Shown here: piece by piece, positions 1 through 7,613 of the stretch
Position numbering within the stretch: position 1 is the first letter of the stretch
Layout: the number at the start of each line of letters is the position of its first letter
NCBI GenBank assembly: GCA_051747265.1
Contig: JBNJFY010000007.1
Span: 161,534 to 225,533, forward strand
From: JBNJFY01 sp051747265
GTDB taxonomy: Bacteria; Bacteroidota; Rhodothermia; Balneolales; Balneolaceae
Direction: 5' to 3'
Length of the DNA stretch: 64,000 bases
The notes under the pieces: generated by a model
The model's database searches: none
What the model was told of the DNA's origin: nothing
The model's input: only the letters and a program-made list of their open reading frames with translations
Made by a program: the position numbers and the translations under genes

Positions 1-177
1 TGCGGTTAGTTCAATGGTTTCTACCAGATCCGGAATCTGTGAAATTGACCCATGGTTAGGCTTCAGCAGCTGATTCATGCTGTCCAGGCTCAATTTAAAC
101 AGCCCGGGAAGGGTGTCGGAGTGTACTTCAATACGTACATCGGCGACGTGCGGTAAATAGGTGGTGGTCTCGGCCAT
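1..177 (-). CDS. Archease (partial, N-terminal 59 residues)
   Basis: The reading frame starts at ATG 177 and runs off the window edge, so only the first 59 residues are visible. A purine-rich GGGAG lies about 7 bases upstream of the ATG and supports this start. The visible protein contains HVADVRIEVHSDTLPGLF, which fits the opening strand and helix of the SHS2 fold in archease (H/TADxxI.....tl.eLF). Archeases activate the RNA ligase RtcB by helping its guanylylation; in many bacteria the two genes are neighbours, so an rtcB gene may lie outside the window on this side. The family call rests on a short stretch, and a different SHS2 protein is possible. Confidence 0.6.
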   Translation of the reverse strand, partial: MAETTTYLPHVADVRIEVHSDTLPGLFKLSLDSMNQLLKPNHGSISQIPDLVETIELTA

Positions 178-314
178 GATGCGCTCCCTCATTGGATTTG
201 GTTTGTGGCATGGTTTGCCTGGTCATCGCAGAAGTATTTTGAAATTAATAGAAATAAGGTGGGATGAGTGTGGAAGGGAATATGAAACGAGCGTCCTAAA
301 TTTTGGGTGGAAAA

Positions 315-1067
315 TCAGTTGTGGTTTTCACTGATTAATTCAATGAGAACCATGACCAATAGCCCCAAAATAAAAGCAGCCAGATGGATCATATTTTTAC
401 GGAGATCGCTATGCTTGTTGACTTGCGGTACTAGATCGGAAGCCCCTATGTAGATGAAATTTCCCGCCGCAAAAGGGATCAATATATATAGGTTGAATGA
501 AGGAGAGACATAGTAGGTTACCAACCCTCCCAAGAGATAGGTGGACGCAGAAATAAAGTTAAACAACAAGGCTTGGGAGCTCTCCCATCCACTATGCAGT
601 AACACCGCGAAATCTCCCATTTCCTGTGGGATTTCATGAGCCAGGGCGGCTAGCCAAGCCATGATACCCAAGCGAATATCAACTAAAAAGATACCTGCGA
701 TCGCTAATCCGCCAATGAAGTTGTGAAGACCATCGCCCAGTAAGATGAGGTAAGAAAGCGGTTGCCGACATTCGGCGTCCGCACGTCGGCAATGATGCCA
801 GTGAAGTAACTGCTCAAGCAAGAAAAAGACGGTGAATCCGGCTAGCAGCCATAGAAATAGCTCAAAATTGTTATCAGAAAACTTTTGTAAACCGGCTGGA
901 ATCATGTGCAGAAAAGCCCCGCCAATAAGCGAACCAGCTGAAAAGGCAACCAACGGTAATAAGACTTTCTTAAGACTCCGTTCATCCAATAACAGGGTCA
1001 ACCCACCTACCAGTGCGGTGCAGGCCATTATTACGCTACTCGTCAAAATCCAGGCGAAAGGAGACAC
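315..1067 (-). CDS. ZIP-family divalent metal transporter
   Basis: Inner-membrane transporter of the ZIP (ZupT-like) family, expected to import Zn2+ and other divalent metals. The 250-residue length and about eight hydrophobic segments fit the family. The metal-site motif of TM4 reads LHNFIGG (H115, N116; the common D of HNxxDG is G here) and TM5 reads HEIPQEMGD (H144, E145, E149). A His/Cys-rich loop (HWHHC, about residues 89-93) lies between TM3 and TM4, as usual for ZIPs. The start used is GTG at 1067 with no clear ribosome site; ATG at codon 14 is an alternative but would cut into TM1. No co-directional partner is close enough to form an operon. Confidence 0.88.
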   Translation of the reverse strand: MSPFAWILTSSVIMACTALVGGLTLLLDERSLKKVLLPLVAFSAGSLIGGAFLHMIPAGLQKFSDNNFELFLWLLAGFTVFFLLEQLLHWHHCRRADAECRQPLSYLILLGDGLHNFIGGLAIAGIFLVDIRLGIMAWLAALAHEIPQEMGDFAVLLHSGWESSQALLFNFISASTYLLGGLVTYYVSPSFNLYILIPFAAGNFIYIGASDLVPQVNKHSDLRKNMIHLAAFILGLLVMVLIELISENHN

Positions 1068-1282
1068 TACAGGTTAGATTTGGATAAAACTACAGATGAA
1101 ACTCATAGTTAATAAAATTTATCTATTCGTACGGCCTTCTAAACCTGTAAAAGACTGTCGGGAAAACTCGAAAATCGGGCAAAAAGGTGACGTACAATCG
1201 AAATCATAAACGGATGACAGAACACTGGCAATATTTACTGCATACAAGAAGAGATGGGTTTCATTACTTACCAGTGTCATTT

Positions 1283-1299
1283 GGAACTAAGACAGTTCC
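1283..1299. promoter_or_regulatory. Short palindrome upstream of the Hsp20 gene
   Basis: Perfect 6-bp inverted repeat GGAACT-N5-AGTTCC, 54 bases before the ATG of the small heat-shock gene. It could be an operator, but nothing identifies a regulator and the arms are short. Confidence 0.25.
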
Positions 1300-1352
1300 G
1301 ACATGGGAATTACTAGCATACACACAAAATATTACCAAACAGAGGTAAGATT

Positions 1353-1802
1353 ATGAGTACAATTATGAAACGACCATCTACATCACCATTAGATTCGATG
1401 CGTATGGAGATGGACCGATTATTTGATGATCTCATTCCATTTTCTTGGCGGCGGGATGAGGGTGAAATAGGAGTACAAACCTGGACACCCCGCACCGATT
1501 TCGTTGAGAATGAAAATGAGTTTCAGATCCATCTGGATCTGCCTGGAATGAGTAAAAATGATATTAAGGTAAACTTCCAAGATGGTCGATTGACCATTAG
1601 CGGAGAACGCCAACGAGAAGCTCGTGATGAGCGAGACGACTATATTCGTCGCGAACGCTATCACGGTACGTTCTATCGTACGTTTACGCTGCCGGAAGCA
1701 GTAAAAGAAGATAAGATCAAAGCGAACTTCAAAGATGGCGTGCTACACGTTGTGGTACCCAAATCTGAAGTAAGTAAACCTAAGGAAGTGAAGGTCGAAT
1801 AG
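1353..1802 (+). CDS. Small heat shock protein, Hsp20 / alpha-crystallin family
   Basis: ATP-independent holdase chaperone that binds unfolding proteins in the cytoplasm. The 149-residue protein has the bacterial class A layout: a variable N-terminus (about residues 1-45), then the alpha-crystallin domain with PRTDFVENENEFQIHLDLPGM (positions 47-67), ISGERQ, and the late GVL motif FKDGVLHVVVPK near residue 130. An AGAGGTAAG ribosome site lies just before the ATG. The C-terminal IxI/V motif is weak. It is monocistronic, closed by a hairpin terminator. A second, only distantly similar Hsp20 is encoded at 22793-23248. Confidence 0.93.
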   Translation: MSTIMKRPSTSPLDSMRMEMDRLFDDLIPFSWRRDEGEIGVQTWTPRTDFVENENEFQIHLDLPGMSKNDIKVNFQDGRLTISGERQREARDERDDYIRRERYHGTFYRTFTLPEAVKEDKIKANFKDGVLHVVVPKSEVSKPKEVKVE

Positions 1803-1831
1803 CTGCCATAATACAACCTTAGCGTTTACTT

Positions 1832-1867
1832 GAGCCGGTCTCGCATTGCTGCGGAACCGGCTTTTTT
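1832..1867 (+). terminator. Rho-independent terminator after the Hsp20 gene
   Basis: Stem AGCCGGT / ACCGGCT with an imperfect GC-rich loop, followed by CTTTTTT. It sits 30 bases after the stop codon and separates the gene from the convergent carotenoid gene. Confidence 0.8.
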
Positions 1868-1879
1868 ATGGATAGTAAT

Positions 1880-3358
1880 TTACTGATGGTGATCCCGGTT
1901 GAGCAATTGATGCGCGTGGAAAGCAGAGAGGATGACCAACGGTATGCCCCCGCCCGGATGCGTACTGCCCCCGGTCAGGTACAAATTCTGGATGTAGGGA
2001 GACCGGTTGCGCGGTCGTACAAAGGCGGCTGTTTTCTGGTTAGATGAGGTGCCATAGATGCTGCCCCGATTGGAGCGGTAGCGATCGTAAAAGTCTTGCG
2101 GCGTAATATGTTTCCGAAATTGGATGGATGAGCGTAAATCGGTCAAACCTCGCTGCTCTAACTGGTCAATAATGTGATCTCCATAGGATTGTTGCATAGA
2201 AACCCAGTCATGCTGATTGGTCAGATAGGGCACATTCACCAAAATAAACAGGTTCGAACCACCCGGAGGAGCGTGTTGGGGTTCCGAATAAGAAGTATTG
2301 GCCACATAAATGGTGGGATCTTGCGGCGGCTGCTGGGTTTGAAAGATCTGCTCAAATTCCCGCCGGTAATCCTCGGAAAAGAAAATGGTGTGATGTTTCA
2401 AGGCCTCAAACTGCCGGTCGGATCCCAATAACATCACAAAGCCCGAGCATGAAGGCTCCAGCCGTTGTTGTTTGTTGATTACGCGCTTGGAAACAGATTC
2501 CGGAGGGAGCAATCGGGTATAGGTTTCATGAGCATCACTGTTGGAGATGACCAGATCGGCGGTAATCGATGTACCGTCTGCCAGGCTCAGCCCGGAAGCA
2601 GCGCCATCCGTTACCGTAATTTCATCTACTGGGGTTTCATAGTGATAGGTCACCCCTAAGGATCTCCCCAAGGCTTCCAGAGCCTCAGCGATTCGGTAGA
2701 GCCCGCCGTGCACATAGTACCCGCCCATGCACAACTCCACATAGGGAATCACATTCAGCGTAGCCGGAGCCTGGTAGGGCGAAGAGCCGTTGTAGGTGGT
2801 AAACCGTTTAAAAAACTGTTGTAAATGGGGATCCGAAAAGCTTTGATCGACTCGTTTGCTCACCGTGGATAGGGAGTCGATTTTCAACAGGTCGGTCCAG
2901 GCTAGATCCCGCAAATCGGTGAGATCGGCCAGTGGGTTGTACAAAAAAGCATCCGCGGTGCGATCATAGAGATCCGCGGCGTAGCCCAAGAATCGGGTGT
3001 AGGCTGCTTTATCCTGGGGGGCGAATCGATCCAATTCGGCCAGGGTTTTAGGCAGATCGCTGTAGTTATCGAACACCACGCCATCCGGGTAGTAGTAGCG
3101 GCACAGAGGGGAGAGGGGCATAAACTCCAGAAAGTCGAATCGCTGCGCGTCACAATAGGCAAACAATCGATCCAGGATCTGCGGCATGGTCAGCAGTGAA
3201 GGGCCGGTATCGAAGCGATAGCCTTGGGCTTTTACCTGGTTGAGTTTGCCCCCGGGCTGGGCATTGGCTTCAAATACCTGGACGTCGTGGCCATCCGCGG
3301 CCAATAAGCACGCGCTGCTCAATCCCCCGATACCTGCTCCGATGATGGCAATCTGCAT
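1880..3358 (-). CDS. Phytoene desaturase family FAD oxidoreductase (CrtI/CrtN/CrtD-like)
   Basis: FAD-dependent carotenoid desaturase or related oxidoreductase. The 492-residue protein opens with the dinucleotide-binding motif IIGAGIGGLSSACLLA (residues 4-19), continues with the family signature GGKLNQVKAQGYRFDTGPS, and ends with TGGSTHPGGGIPLVILSA, the C-terminal FAD motif of bacterial CrtI proteins. Length is normal. It would introduce double bonds into a C40 (or C30) carotenoid at the inner membrane, but which desaturation step cannot be told from sequence by eye. No crtB, crtY or crtZ gene is adjacent, so the pathway genes must be elsewhere. The gene is GC-richer than its flanks. Confidence 0.85.
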   Translation of the reverse strand: MQIAIIGAGIGGLSSACLLAADGHDVQVFEANAQPGGKLNQVKAQGYRFDTGPSLLTMPQILDRLFAYCDAQRFDFLEFMPLSPLCRYYYPDGVVFDNYSDLPKTLAELDRFAPQDKAAYTRFLGYAADLYDRTADAFLYNPLADLTDLRDLAWTDLLKIDSLSTVSKRVDQSFSDPHLQQFFKRFTTYNGSSPYQAPATLNVIPYVELCMGGYYVHGGLYRIAEALEALGRSLGVTYHYETPVDEITVTDGAASGLSLADGTSITADLVISNSDAHETYTRLLPPESVSKRVINKQQRLEPSCSGFVMLLGSDRQFEALKHHTIFFSEDYRREFEQIFQTQQPPQDPTIYVANTSYSEPQHAPPGGSNLFILVNVPYLTNQHDWVSMQQSYGDHIIDQLEQRGLTDLRSSIQFRKHITPQDFYDRYRSNRGSIYGTSSNQKTAAFVRPRNRSPYIQNLYLTGGSTHPGGGIPLVILSAFHAHQLLNRDHHQ

Positions 3359-3528
3359 ATAGATATTCTGCTGATGATTAACGGTCGGTGCCCCAACAGT
3401 ATAAGGCGTTATTCCGTTTCAAATAATCGTAATCTGGTTGGGCAAACTGCCAGAGCTACGATTAGCTTCTATGTTAATTGAAGAGTTACGCGGATGACAG
3501 AAACACTTTGCGATAAATTCAAAGAGCC

Positions 3529-4106
3529 TGTCATTCCCCCGAATTAATCGGGGTAGCGAAGCGGAGTGTGGGTATCCCCAAGTGTGCCATAAAGCACAGT
3601 ATGGAGATCGCCACGGGCTATCACCCTCGCGATGACAGTATTGAGGGGTGTTGCTTTTGCTAACTATTCAACTGTCATTCCGAGCGGAGTCTTGTGGACT
3701 GCTGGAATTTCCGAATATAGCCGGGCTTGGTATGTAGCGGACCAGAGTATTAAAGTGCAACTATGGCGTTGTGAAAAGCTATTACATGGTCGGGCTAGCA
3801 GCCCGACCTACAATTTTACTCGTAGAGTTACGCGGATGTACAGTCACAATCATCGAAACGCTGCTGGTAATCCATAACTCTTGTCATTCCCCCGAATTAG
3901 TCGGGGTAGCGAAGCGGAGTGTGGGAATCCCCAAGTGTGCCATAAAGCACAGTGTGGAGATCGCCACGGGCTATCGCCCTCGCGATGACAGTATTGAGGG
4001 TGTTGCTTTTACTATCTATTCAACTGGTCAATCCGTGTGGTGTCTTGTGGACTGCTGGAATTTCCGAATATAGCCGGGCTTGGTATGTAGCGCATCAGGA
4101 ACTAAA
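3529..4106. repeat. Cluster of A/B-type dispersed repeats (no gene)
   Basis: Two A units (3529-3638 and 3882-3991) are about 110 bp each, start TGTCATTCCCCCGAATTA and end CGCGATGACAG, giving a terminal CTGTCAT/ATGACAG inverted repeat plus an internal CCCCGAATTAGTCGGGG hairpin. Each is followed by a B unit (from about 3670 and about 4025) beginning near an ACTGTCATTCCGAGCGG-like start and carrying GGACTGCTGGAATTTCC; the first B unit ends with hairpin GTCGGGC-N5-GCCCGAC (3789-3807), the second is truncated. No open frame here looks coding. Confidence 0.85.
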
Positions 4107-4157
4107 TGGGGCACAAGCAAATAGGTAAGGGCTACAATAAAGTTAGGAATACAGCAG

Positions 4158-4190
4158 TTATGTGTATAAATTTATAAAAATTACACATAA
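4158..4190. promoter_or_regulatory. Inverted-repeat operator candidate for vapBC
   Basis: Perfect 9-bp arms TTATGTGTA (4158-4166) and TACACATAA (4182-4190), separated by an AT-rich 15-bp spacer, end 17 bases before the vapB ATG. Placement and symmetry fit autoregulation by a dimeric VapB or VapBC complex, as known for this type of toxin-antitoxin module. The match is seen; the regulator is inferred. Confidence 0.65.
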
Positions 4191-4207
4191 ACTAAATCAG
4201 ATCAACT

Positions 4208-4405
4208 ATGCGAACGAATGTAGTGATCGATGACGACTTGATGGATGAAGCCTTGAAGGTGAGTCGATTGAAAACAAAAAAAGCTGCTGTTGAGGAAGGC
4301 TTAAAATTGTTAGTCCAGCGCAAAAAGCAAGAAAATATCAAAGATTTGCGTGGGAAGTTGCACTGGAAAGGTGATTTAGAGGATATGAGGACTGACCAGA
4401 AGTGA
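4208..4405 (+). CDS. vapB: Type II antitoxin, VapB family
   Basis: The 65-residue protein has an N-terminal ribbon-helix-helix style segment (MRTNVVIDDDLMDEALKVS) and the KTKKAAVEEGLKLLVQRK stretch typical of VapB/DUF2191 antitoxins. It is expected to bind DNA as a dimer and to neutralise the toxin encoded next to it through its charged C-terminus. Its stop codon overlaps the toxin start (GTGA at 4402-4405), implying translational coupling. The inverted repeat at 4158-4190 is the likely operator. The pair is boxed in by dispersed repeats on both sides, suggesting an acquired cassette. Confidence 0.85.
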   Translation: MRTNVVIDDDLMDEALKVSRLKTKKAAVEEGLKLLVQRKKQENIKDLRGKLHWKGDLEDMRTDQK

Positions 4406-4797
4406 TTTTAGTAGATACCAGTGTATGGATTGATTATTTCAATGGTGTAGAAAATAAACAAGCCGAAAACCTTGACCGGATCCTTTCTGAACAGACAGTC
4501 CTGGTAGGAGATATTATTCTCACTGAAATTCTACAAGGTTTCGATAGTCAAAAAGAGTTTAGATTAGCCAAACAAGCTCTTGACCCGTTAGACTGTGTTC
4601 ATCTTGGGGGAAAATCACTGGCCATAAAAGCGGCCTCTAATTTTCGATTTCTTCGATCAAAAGGTGTAACCATTCGCAAAACCGTGGATATGCTCATCGG
4701 GAGTTGGTGTATCGAACATGAAGTGGAGCTGCTTCACAATGACAAAGATTTTGATCAGATAGCGACACAGTTACCATTGCAGATTTATATGGATTGA
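4402..4797 (+). CDS. vapC: Type II toxin, VapC PIN-domain ribonuclease
   Basis: 131-residue PIN-domain protein, full length for VapC. The acidic Mg2+-binding residues are present: D5 in LVDTSVWIDYF, E42 in LTEILQGF, D96 in TVDMLIG, and D114/D116 in HNDKDF. VapC toxins are site-specific RNases that cut tRNA or rRNA when not bound by antitoxin. The start is GTG at 4402, overlapping the vapB stop by four bases (GTGA). All catalytic positions are intact, so the toxin appears functional. Confidence 0.9.
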   Translation: MILVDTSVWIDYFNGVENKQAENLDRILSEQTVLVGDIILTEILQGFDSQKEFRLAKQALDPLDCVHLGGKSLAIKAASNFRFLRSKGVTIRKTVDMLIGSWCIEHEVELLHNDKDFDQIATQLPLQIYMD

Positions 4798-4939
4798 TGT
4801 TGTAATCCTAACGGGATCACGTTTAGATGGTGTAGGTGGTTGTGGGTAGGTTGGGTATTAGTGGACGCTTGTGCATTGGGGCACAAGTTTCCGCTACGCT
4901 TAAGACTCGCGGCAGAATAAGGTCGATCAATATTGGCCA

Positions 4940-5510
4940 GAGACCGTTGAAATGAGCGAAGCTACTTATAGGGTCGGGCAAGCTGCCCGACCTACGATTA
5001 GCTTCTGTGTTACTTGCAGGGAACCGCGGATGAACAGTCACACTCGGCGAAACGCTGCGAGAAATCCAAACCTTCTGTCATTCCGAACGAAGCGAATCGG
5101 AGTACAGGAATCCCCAAGTGTGCCATAAAGCACAGTGTGGAGATCGCCACGGGCTATCGCCCTCGCGATGACGGTATTGAGGGGGTTGCTTTTGCTATCC
5201 ATTGAACTACCATTCCGAGCGGAGTCTTGTGGACTGCTGGAATTTCCGAATATAGCCGGGCTTGGTATGTAGCGGACGAGAGTATTTGAGCGCACCTATG
5301 GAGTTGTGAAAATCTATTATATGGTCGGGCAAGCTGCCCGACCTACAATTTTATTCGTAGAGTTACGCGGATGACAGACACATTCAGCGAAACTTTGCGC
5401 TGACACTGCGAAACTCTGCTAGAAATTCAAACATACAGTCATTACGAGCAGAGCCTTGCGGAGCGTTGGAATCCCCGAGTGTGCCCGGGCATTGTATGGT
5501 GCCAGTTGGG
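4940..5510. repeat. Second A/B repeat cluster (no gene)
   Basis: Contains hairpin GTCGGGC-N5-GCCCGAC at 4973-4991, a linker ACTCGGCGAAACGCTGCGAG, an A unit at 5076-5173, a B unit from about 5205 with its hairpin near 5324-5344, and a run resembling the degenerate AACTCTGCGctaACACTGCGAG repeats found in many environmental bacteria. Together with the cluster at 3529-4106 it flanks vapBC. Confidence 0.8.
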
Positions 5511-5565
5511 GGGGAGGCTTTCACTCAAGACGTTCGCCAGATTGGGGGTAGGCTGAAATATGTGG

Positions 5566-6396
5566 TCATATCTTACGACACATAGACTGAAACACACAAA
5601 TTCGGTTCTCCTGTAGGTTCTTACCGACGTTATTTAGCTTCGTCGGCGCCGCTTCACCCATCAACAGATGCAAACCCAGGGGCGGAGGACCGGTTTGGGC
5701 AAGTTGATCGGTGACCGAGTCAAACCACTGCAAAGACGGTTGGGATACATTCTCCCATTGGATGACCTCCAAGTCAGCTTTTTCCAGAGAGTTCTGGAAG
5801 TCTTCTGGAGTGACTAGGAAGCTACCGGAGGACTCATCAGCCCAGGGGACGGGGAAGTGCGGTTCGCCTTCAGAGGATTCGAAAATCTCATGAAAGAGAA
5901 GAACGCCGTTTGGCCGAAGCACCCGTTCTATTTCGCTGATGAGTTGATCTTTCGACGGAATGTTCATCTGGACATGCTCCATCCAGACGACATCAAATTG
6001 TCCTTCCGAAAAGGGGAGTTCCAAAGCCGAAGCTTCGTAAAAGTTCGTTTTATCTTCCAAACCCACCATCTCGGAGAGCTTCTCGGCCAGAGAAACATAA
6101 GTAGGAGTAAGGTCAATACCAGTGACATGACAGTTGAAGTCGGACGCCAGGTATCGCGCGGTTCCGCCAAGTCCGCATCCAATATCCAGAACTTTCAGGC
6201 CGTCCACCTCGCCCAAAAGCTTGGTCAATTCCGTAGTCGCTTCTCGTCCTCGAATGTGAAACTCGTCAACCGGGGCTAAATTCTCAGGGTTGAGGTCGGG
6301 CCCGTCCCCCAATTCTTCTTGGATCGCCTTAAGAAGTGTTTCAATCAGTCCATCGCGATCATAGCACCCGATAATGTGTTTGTATGTTTGACTCAT
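5566..6396 (-). CDS. Class I SAM-dependent methyltransferase (glycine/sarcosine methyltransferase-like)
   Basis: The 276-residue protein has the class I motif VLDIGCGLGG (residues 69-78), the acidic ribose-binding residue in VTGIDLTP, and a motif II/III pattern FDVVWMEHVQMNI ... RVLRPNGVLLFHEIF. The overall look is like the sarcosine/dimethylglycine N-methyltransferase group of small-molecule methyltransferases, but the substrate is not certain. The start is ATG 6396 because AGGAGATCAGTT precedes it; the frame is open 27 codons further upstream without a better ribosome site. The gene is isolated between repeat clusters. Confidence 0.75.
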   Translation of the reverse strand: MSQTYKHIIGCYDRDGLIETLLKAIQEELGDGPDLNPENLAPVDEFHIRGREATTELTKLLGEVDGLKVLDIGCGLGGTARYLASDFNCHVTGIDLTPTYVSLAEKLSEMVGLEDKTNFYEASALELPFSEGQFDVVWMEHVQMNIPSKDQLISEIERVLRPNGVLLFHEIFESSEGEPHFPVPWADESSGSFLVTPEDFQNSLEKADLEVIQWENVSQPSLQWFDSVTDQLAQTGPPPLGLHLLMGEAAPTKLNNVGKNLQENRICVFQSMCRKI

Positions 6397-6530
6397 AACT
6401 GATCTCCTATTGAGGTTCTGTTCCGAAAATGTGTACAGGCTAGCGGTAATGCACATAATCAGAATGCAAATTAACAATGATTTGTTAAGAAAGATAAAAG
6501 TTGGCTAATAATGGTGAGGCATGTTCGAGT

Positions 6531-6634
6531 TAATGCGTGGGATATGGTTTATAGCTTCCTCTCGGATCCGATCTTCGAGGCATTTGAACCGGGAGGAGCG
6601 TAGTTTATTATTTCAACCATAATCTAACCTGGAA
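6531..6634. repeat. Copy 1 of a ~100-bp sequence also found at 63894-63997
   Basis: The segment GCGTGGGATAT...TTTGAACCGGGAGGAGCGTAG...TCTAACC aligns along its length with the right end of the window (there TTTGAACCGGGAAGAGCGTAG). In copy 2 the minus strand carries a short open frame closed by a terminator; in copy 1 that frame is broken by small indels. Identity of the source gene is unknown. Confidence 0.6.
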
Positions 6635-6800
6635 GGTTCAGTCATCCACGTATACACATACCAACATCCATTTATTATGATCGGTTGACCTGATAAATCT
6701 CCCAATGGCAGTCTGCTTTCTAATTTGCCCCAAATAATGGGTTATCGAAAGTGGAATTCCGCGCTAACCATGCGAGACTCCGCGAGAAATCCAAAGATCT

Positions 6801-7608
6801 TGTCATTCCGAACGAAGCGGAGTGGGGGAATCCCCAAGTGTGCCATAAAGCACCGTATTGAGATTGCCACGGGCTTTCGCCCTCGCGATGACAGTATTGA
6901 GTGTTTTGCTTTTACTATCTATTCAACTGGTCAATCCGTGTGGTGTCTTGTGGACTGCTGGAATTTCCGAATATAGCCGGGCTTGGTATGTAGCGGACCA
7001 GAGTACTAAAGTGCAACTATGGCGTTGGGAAAAGCTATTACATGGTCGGGCTAGCAGCCCGACCTACGATTAACTTCTATATTTTCAGCAGAATTCCACG
7101 GATGTATCACAGAGATACGCAGAAGTTACAGGACACACTCAGCGAAACTCTGCGCTAACACTGCGAGACTCTGTGAGAAATCCCAAGATCTTGTCATTCC
7201 GATCGTAGCCCCGAACGTTTTCGGAGGAGTGTGGAATCACCAAGTGTGCCTGGGCATTGTATGCAAACACCAGTTTGGGGACTTGAAGCGTAAAGTAAGT
7301 GGAGCTCAATGTGGTACATTACTGGTCCCCGAGACGGGTGATATGAGAGAAGCTTCTATAGGGTCGGGCTAGCAGCCCGACCTACGATTAGCTTTTTGTT
7401 TCTCGCAGAGTATCGCGGATGAACCGCAGAGTTACGCAGATGTACAGTCACACTCGGCTAAGCGCTGCGAGAAATCCAAACCTTCTGTCATTCCGAGCGG
7501 AGCTCCGCGGAGCGCTGGAATCTCCGAAGGTTCCTTGGGCATTGTATGTAGTGCATCCATGGCGTTGTTAAAAGCAACACATGGTCGGGCAAGCTGCCCG
7601 ACCTACAG
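6801..7608. repeat. Third A/B repeat cluster (no gene)
   Basis: A unit 6801-6894, B unit about 6920-7065 with hairpin GTCGGGC-N5-GCCCGAC, degenerate CGAAACTCTGCGCTAACACTGCGAG run near 7140-7175, a chimeric A unit from 7192 that carries an extra CGAACGTTTTCGG hairpin, another GTCGGGC hairpin near 7363-7383, and a last B-like unit from about 7484 whose hairpin (7583-7605) ends nine bases after the rlmD-like stop codon. The latter may double as a transcript end, although no T-run follows. Confidence 0.8.
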
Positions 7609-7613
7609 TGTAG

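Noticed and set aside
3632..4073. Overlapping plus-strand frames inside the first repeat cluster
   Set aside because: The same peptide fragments recur at 5014-5205 and 6725-7073 wherever A/B units occur, in different frames. They are translations of a non-coding repeat.
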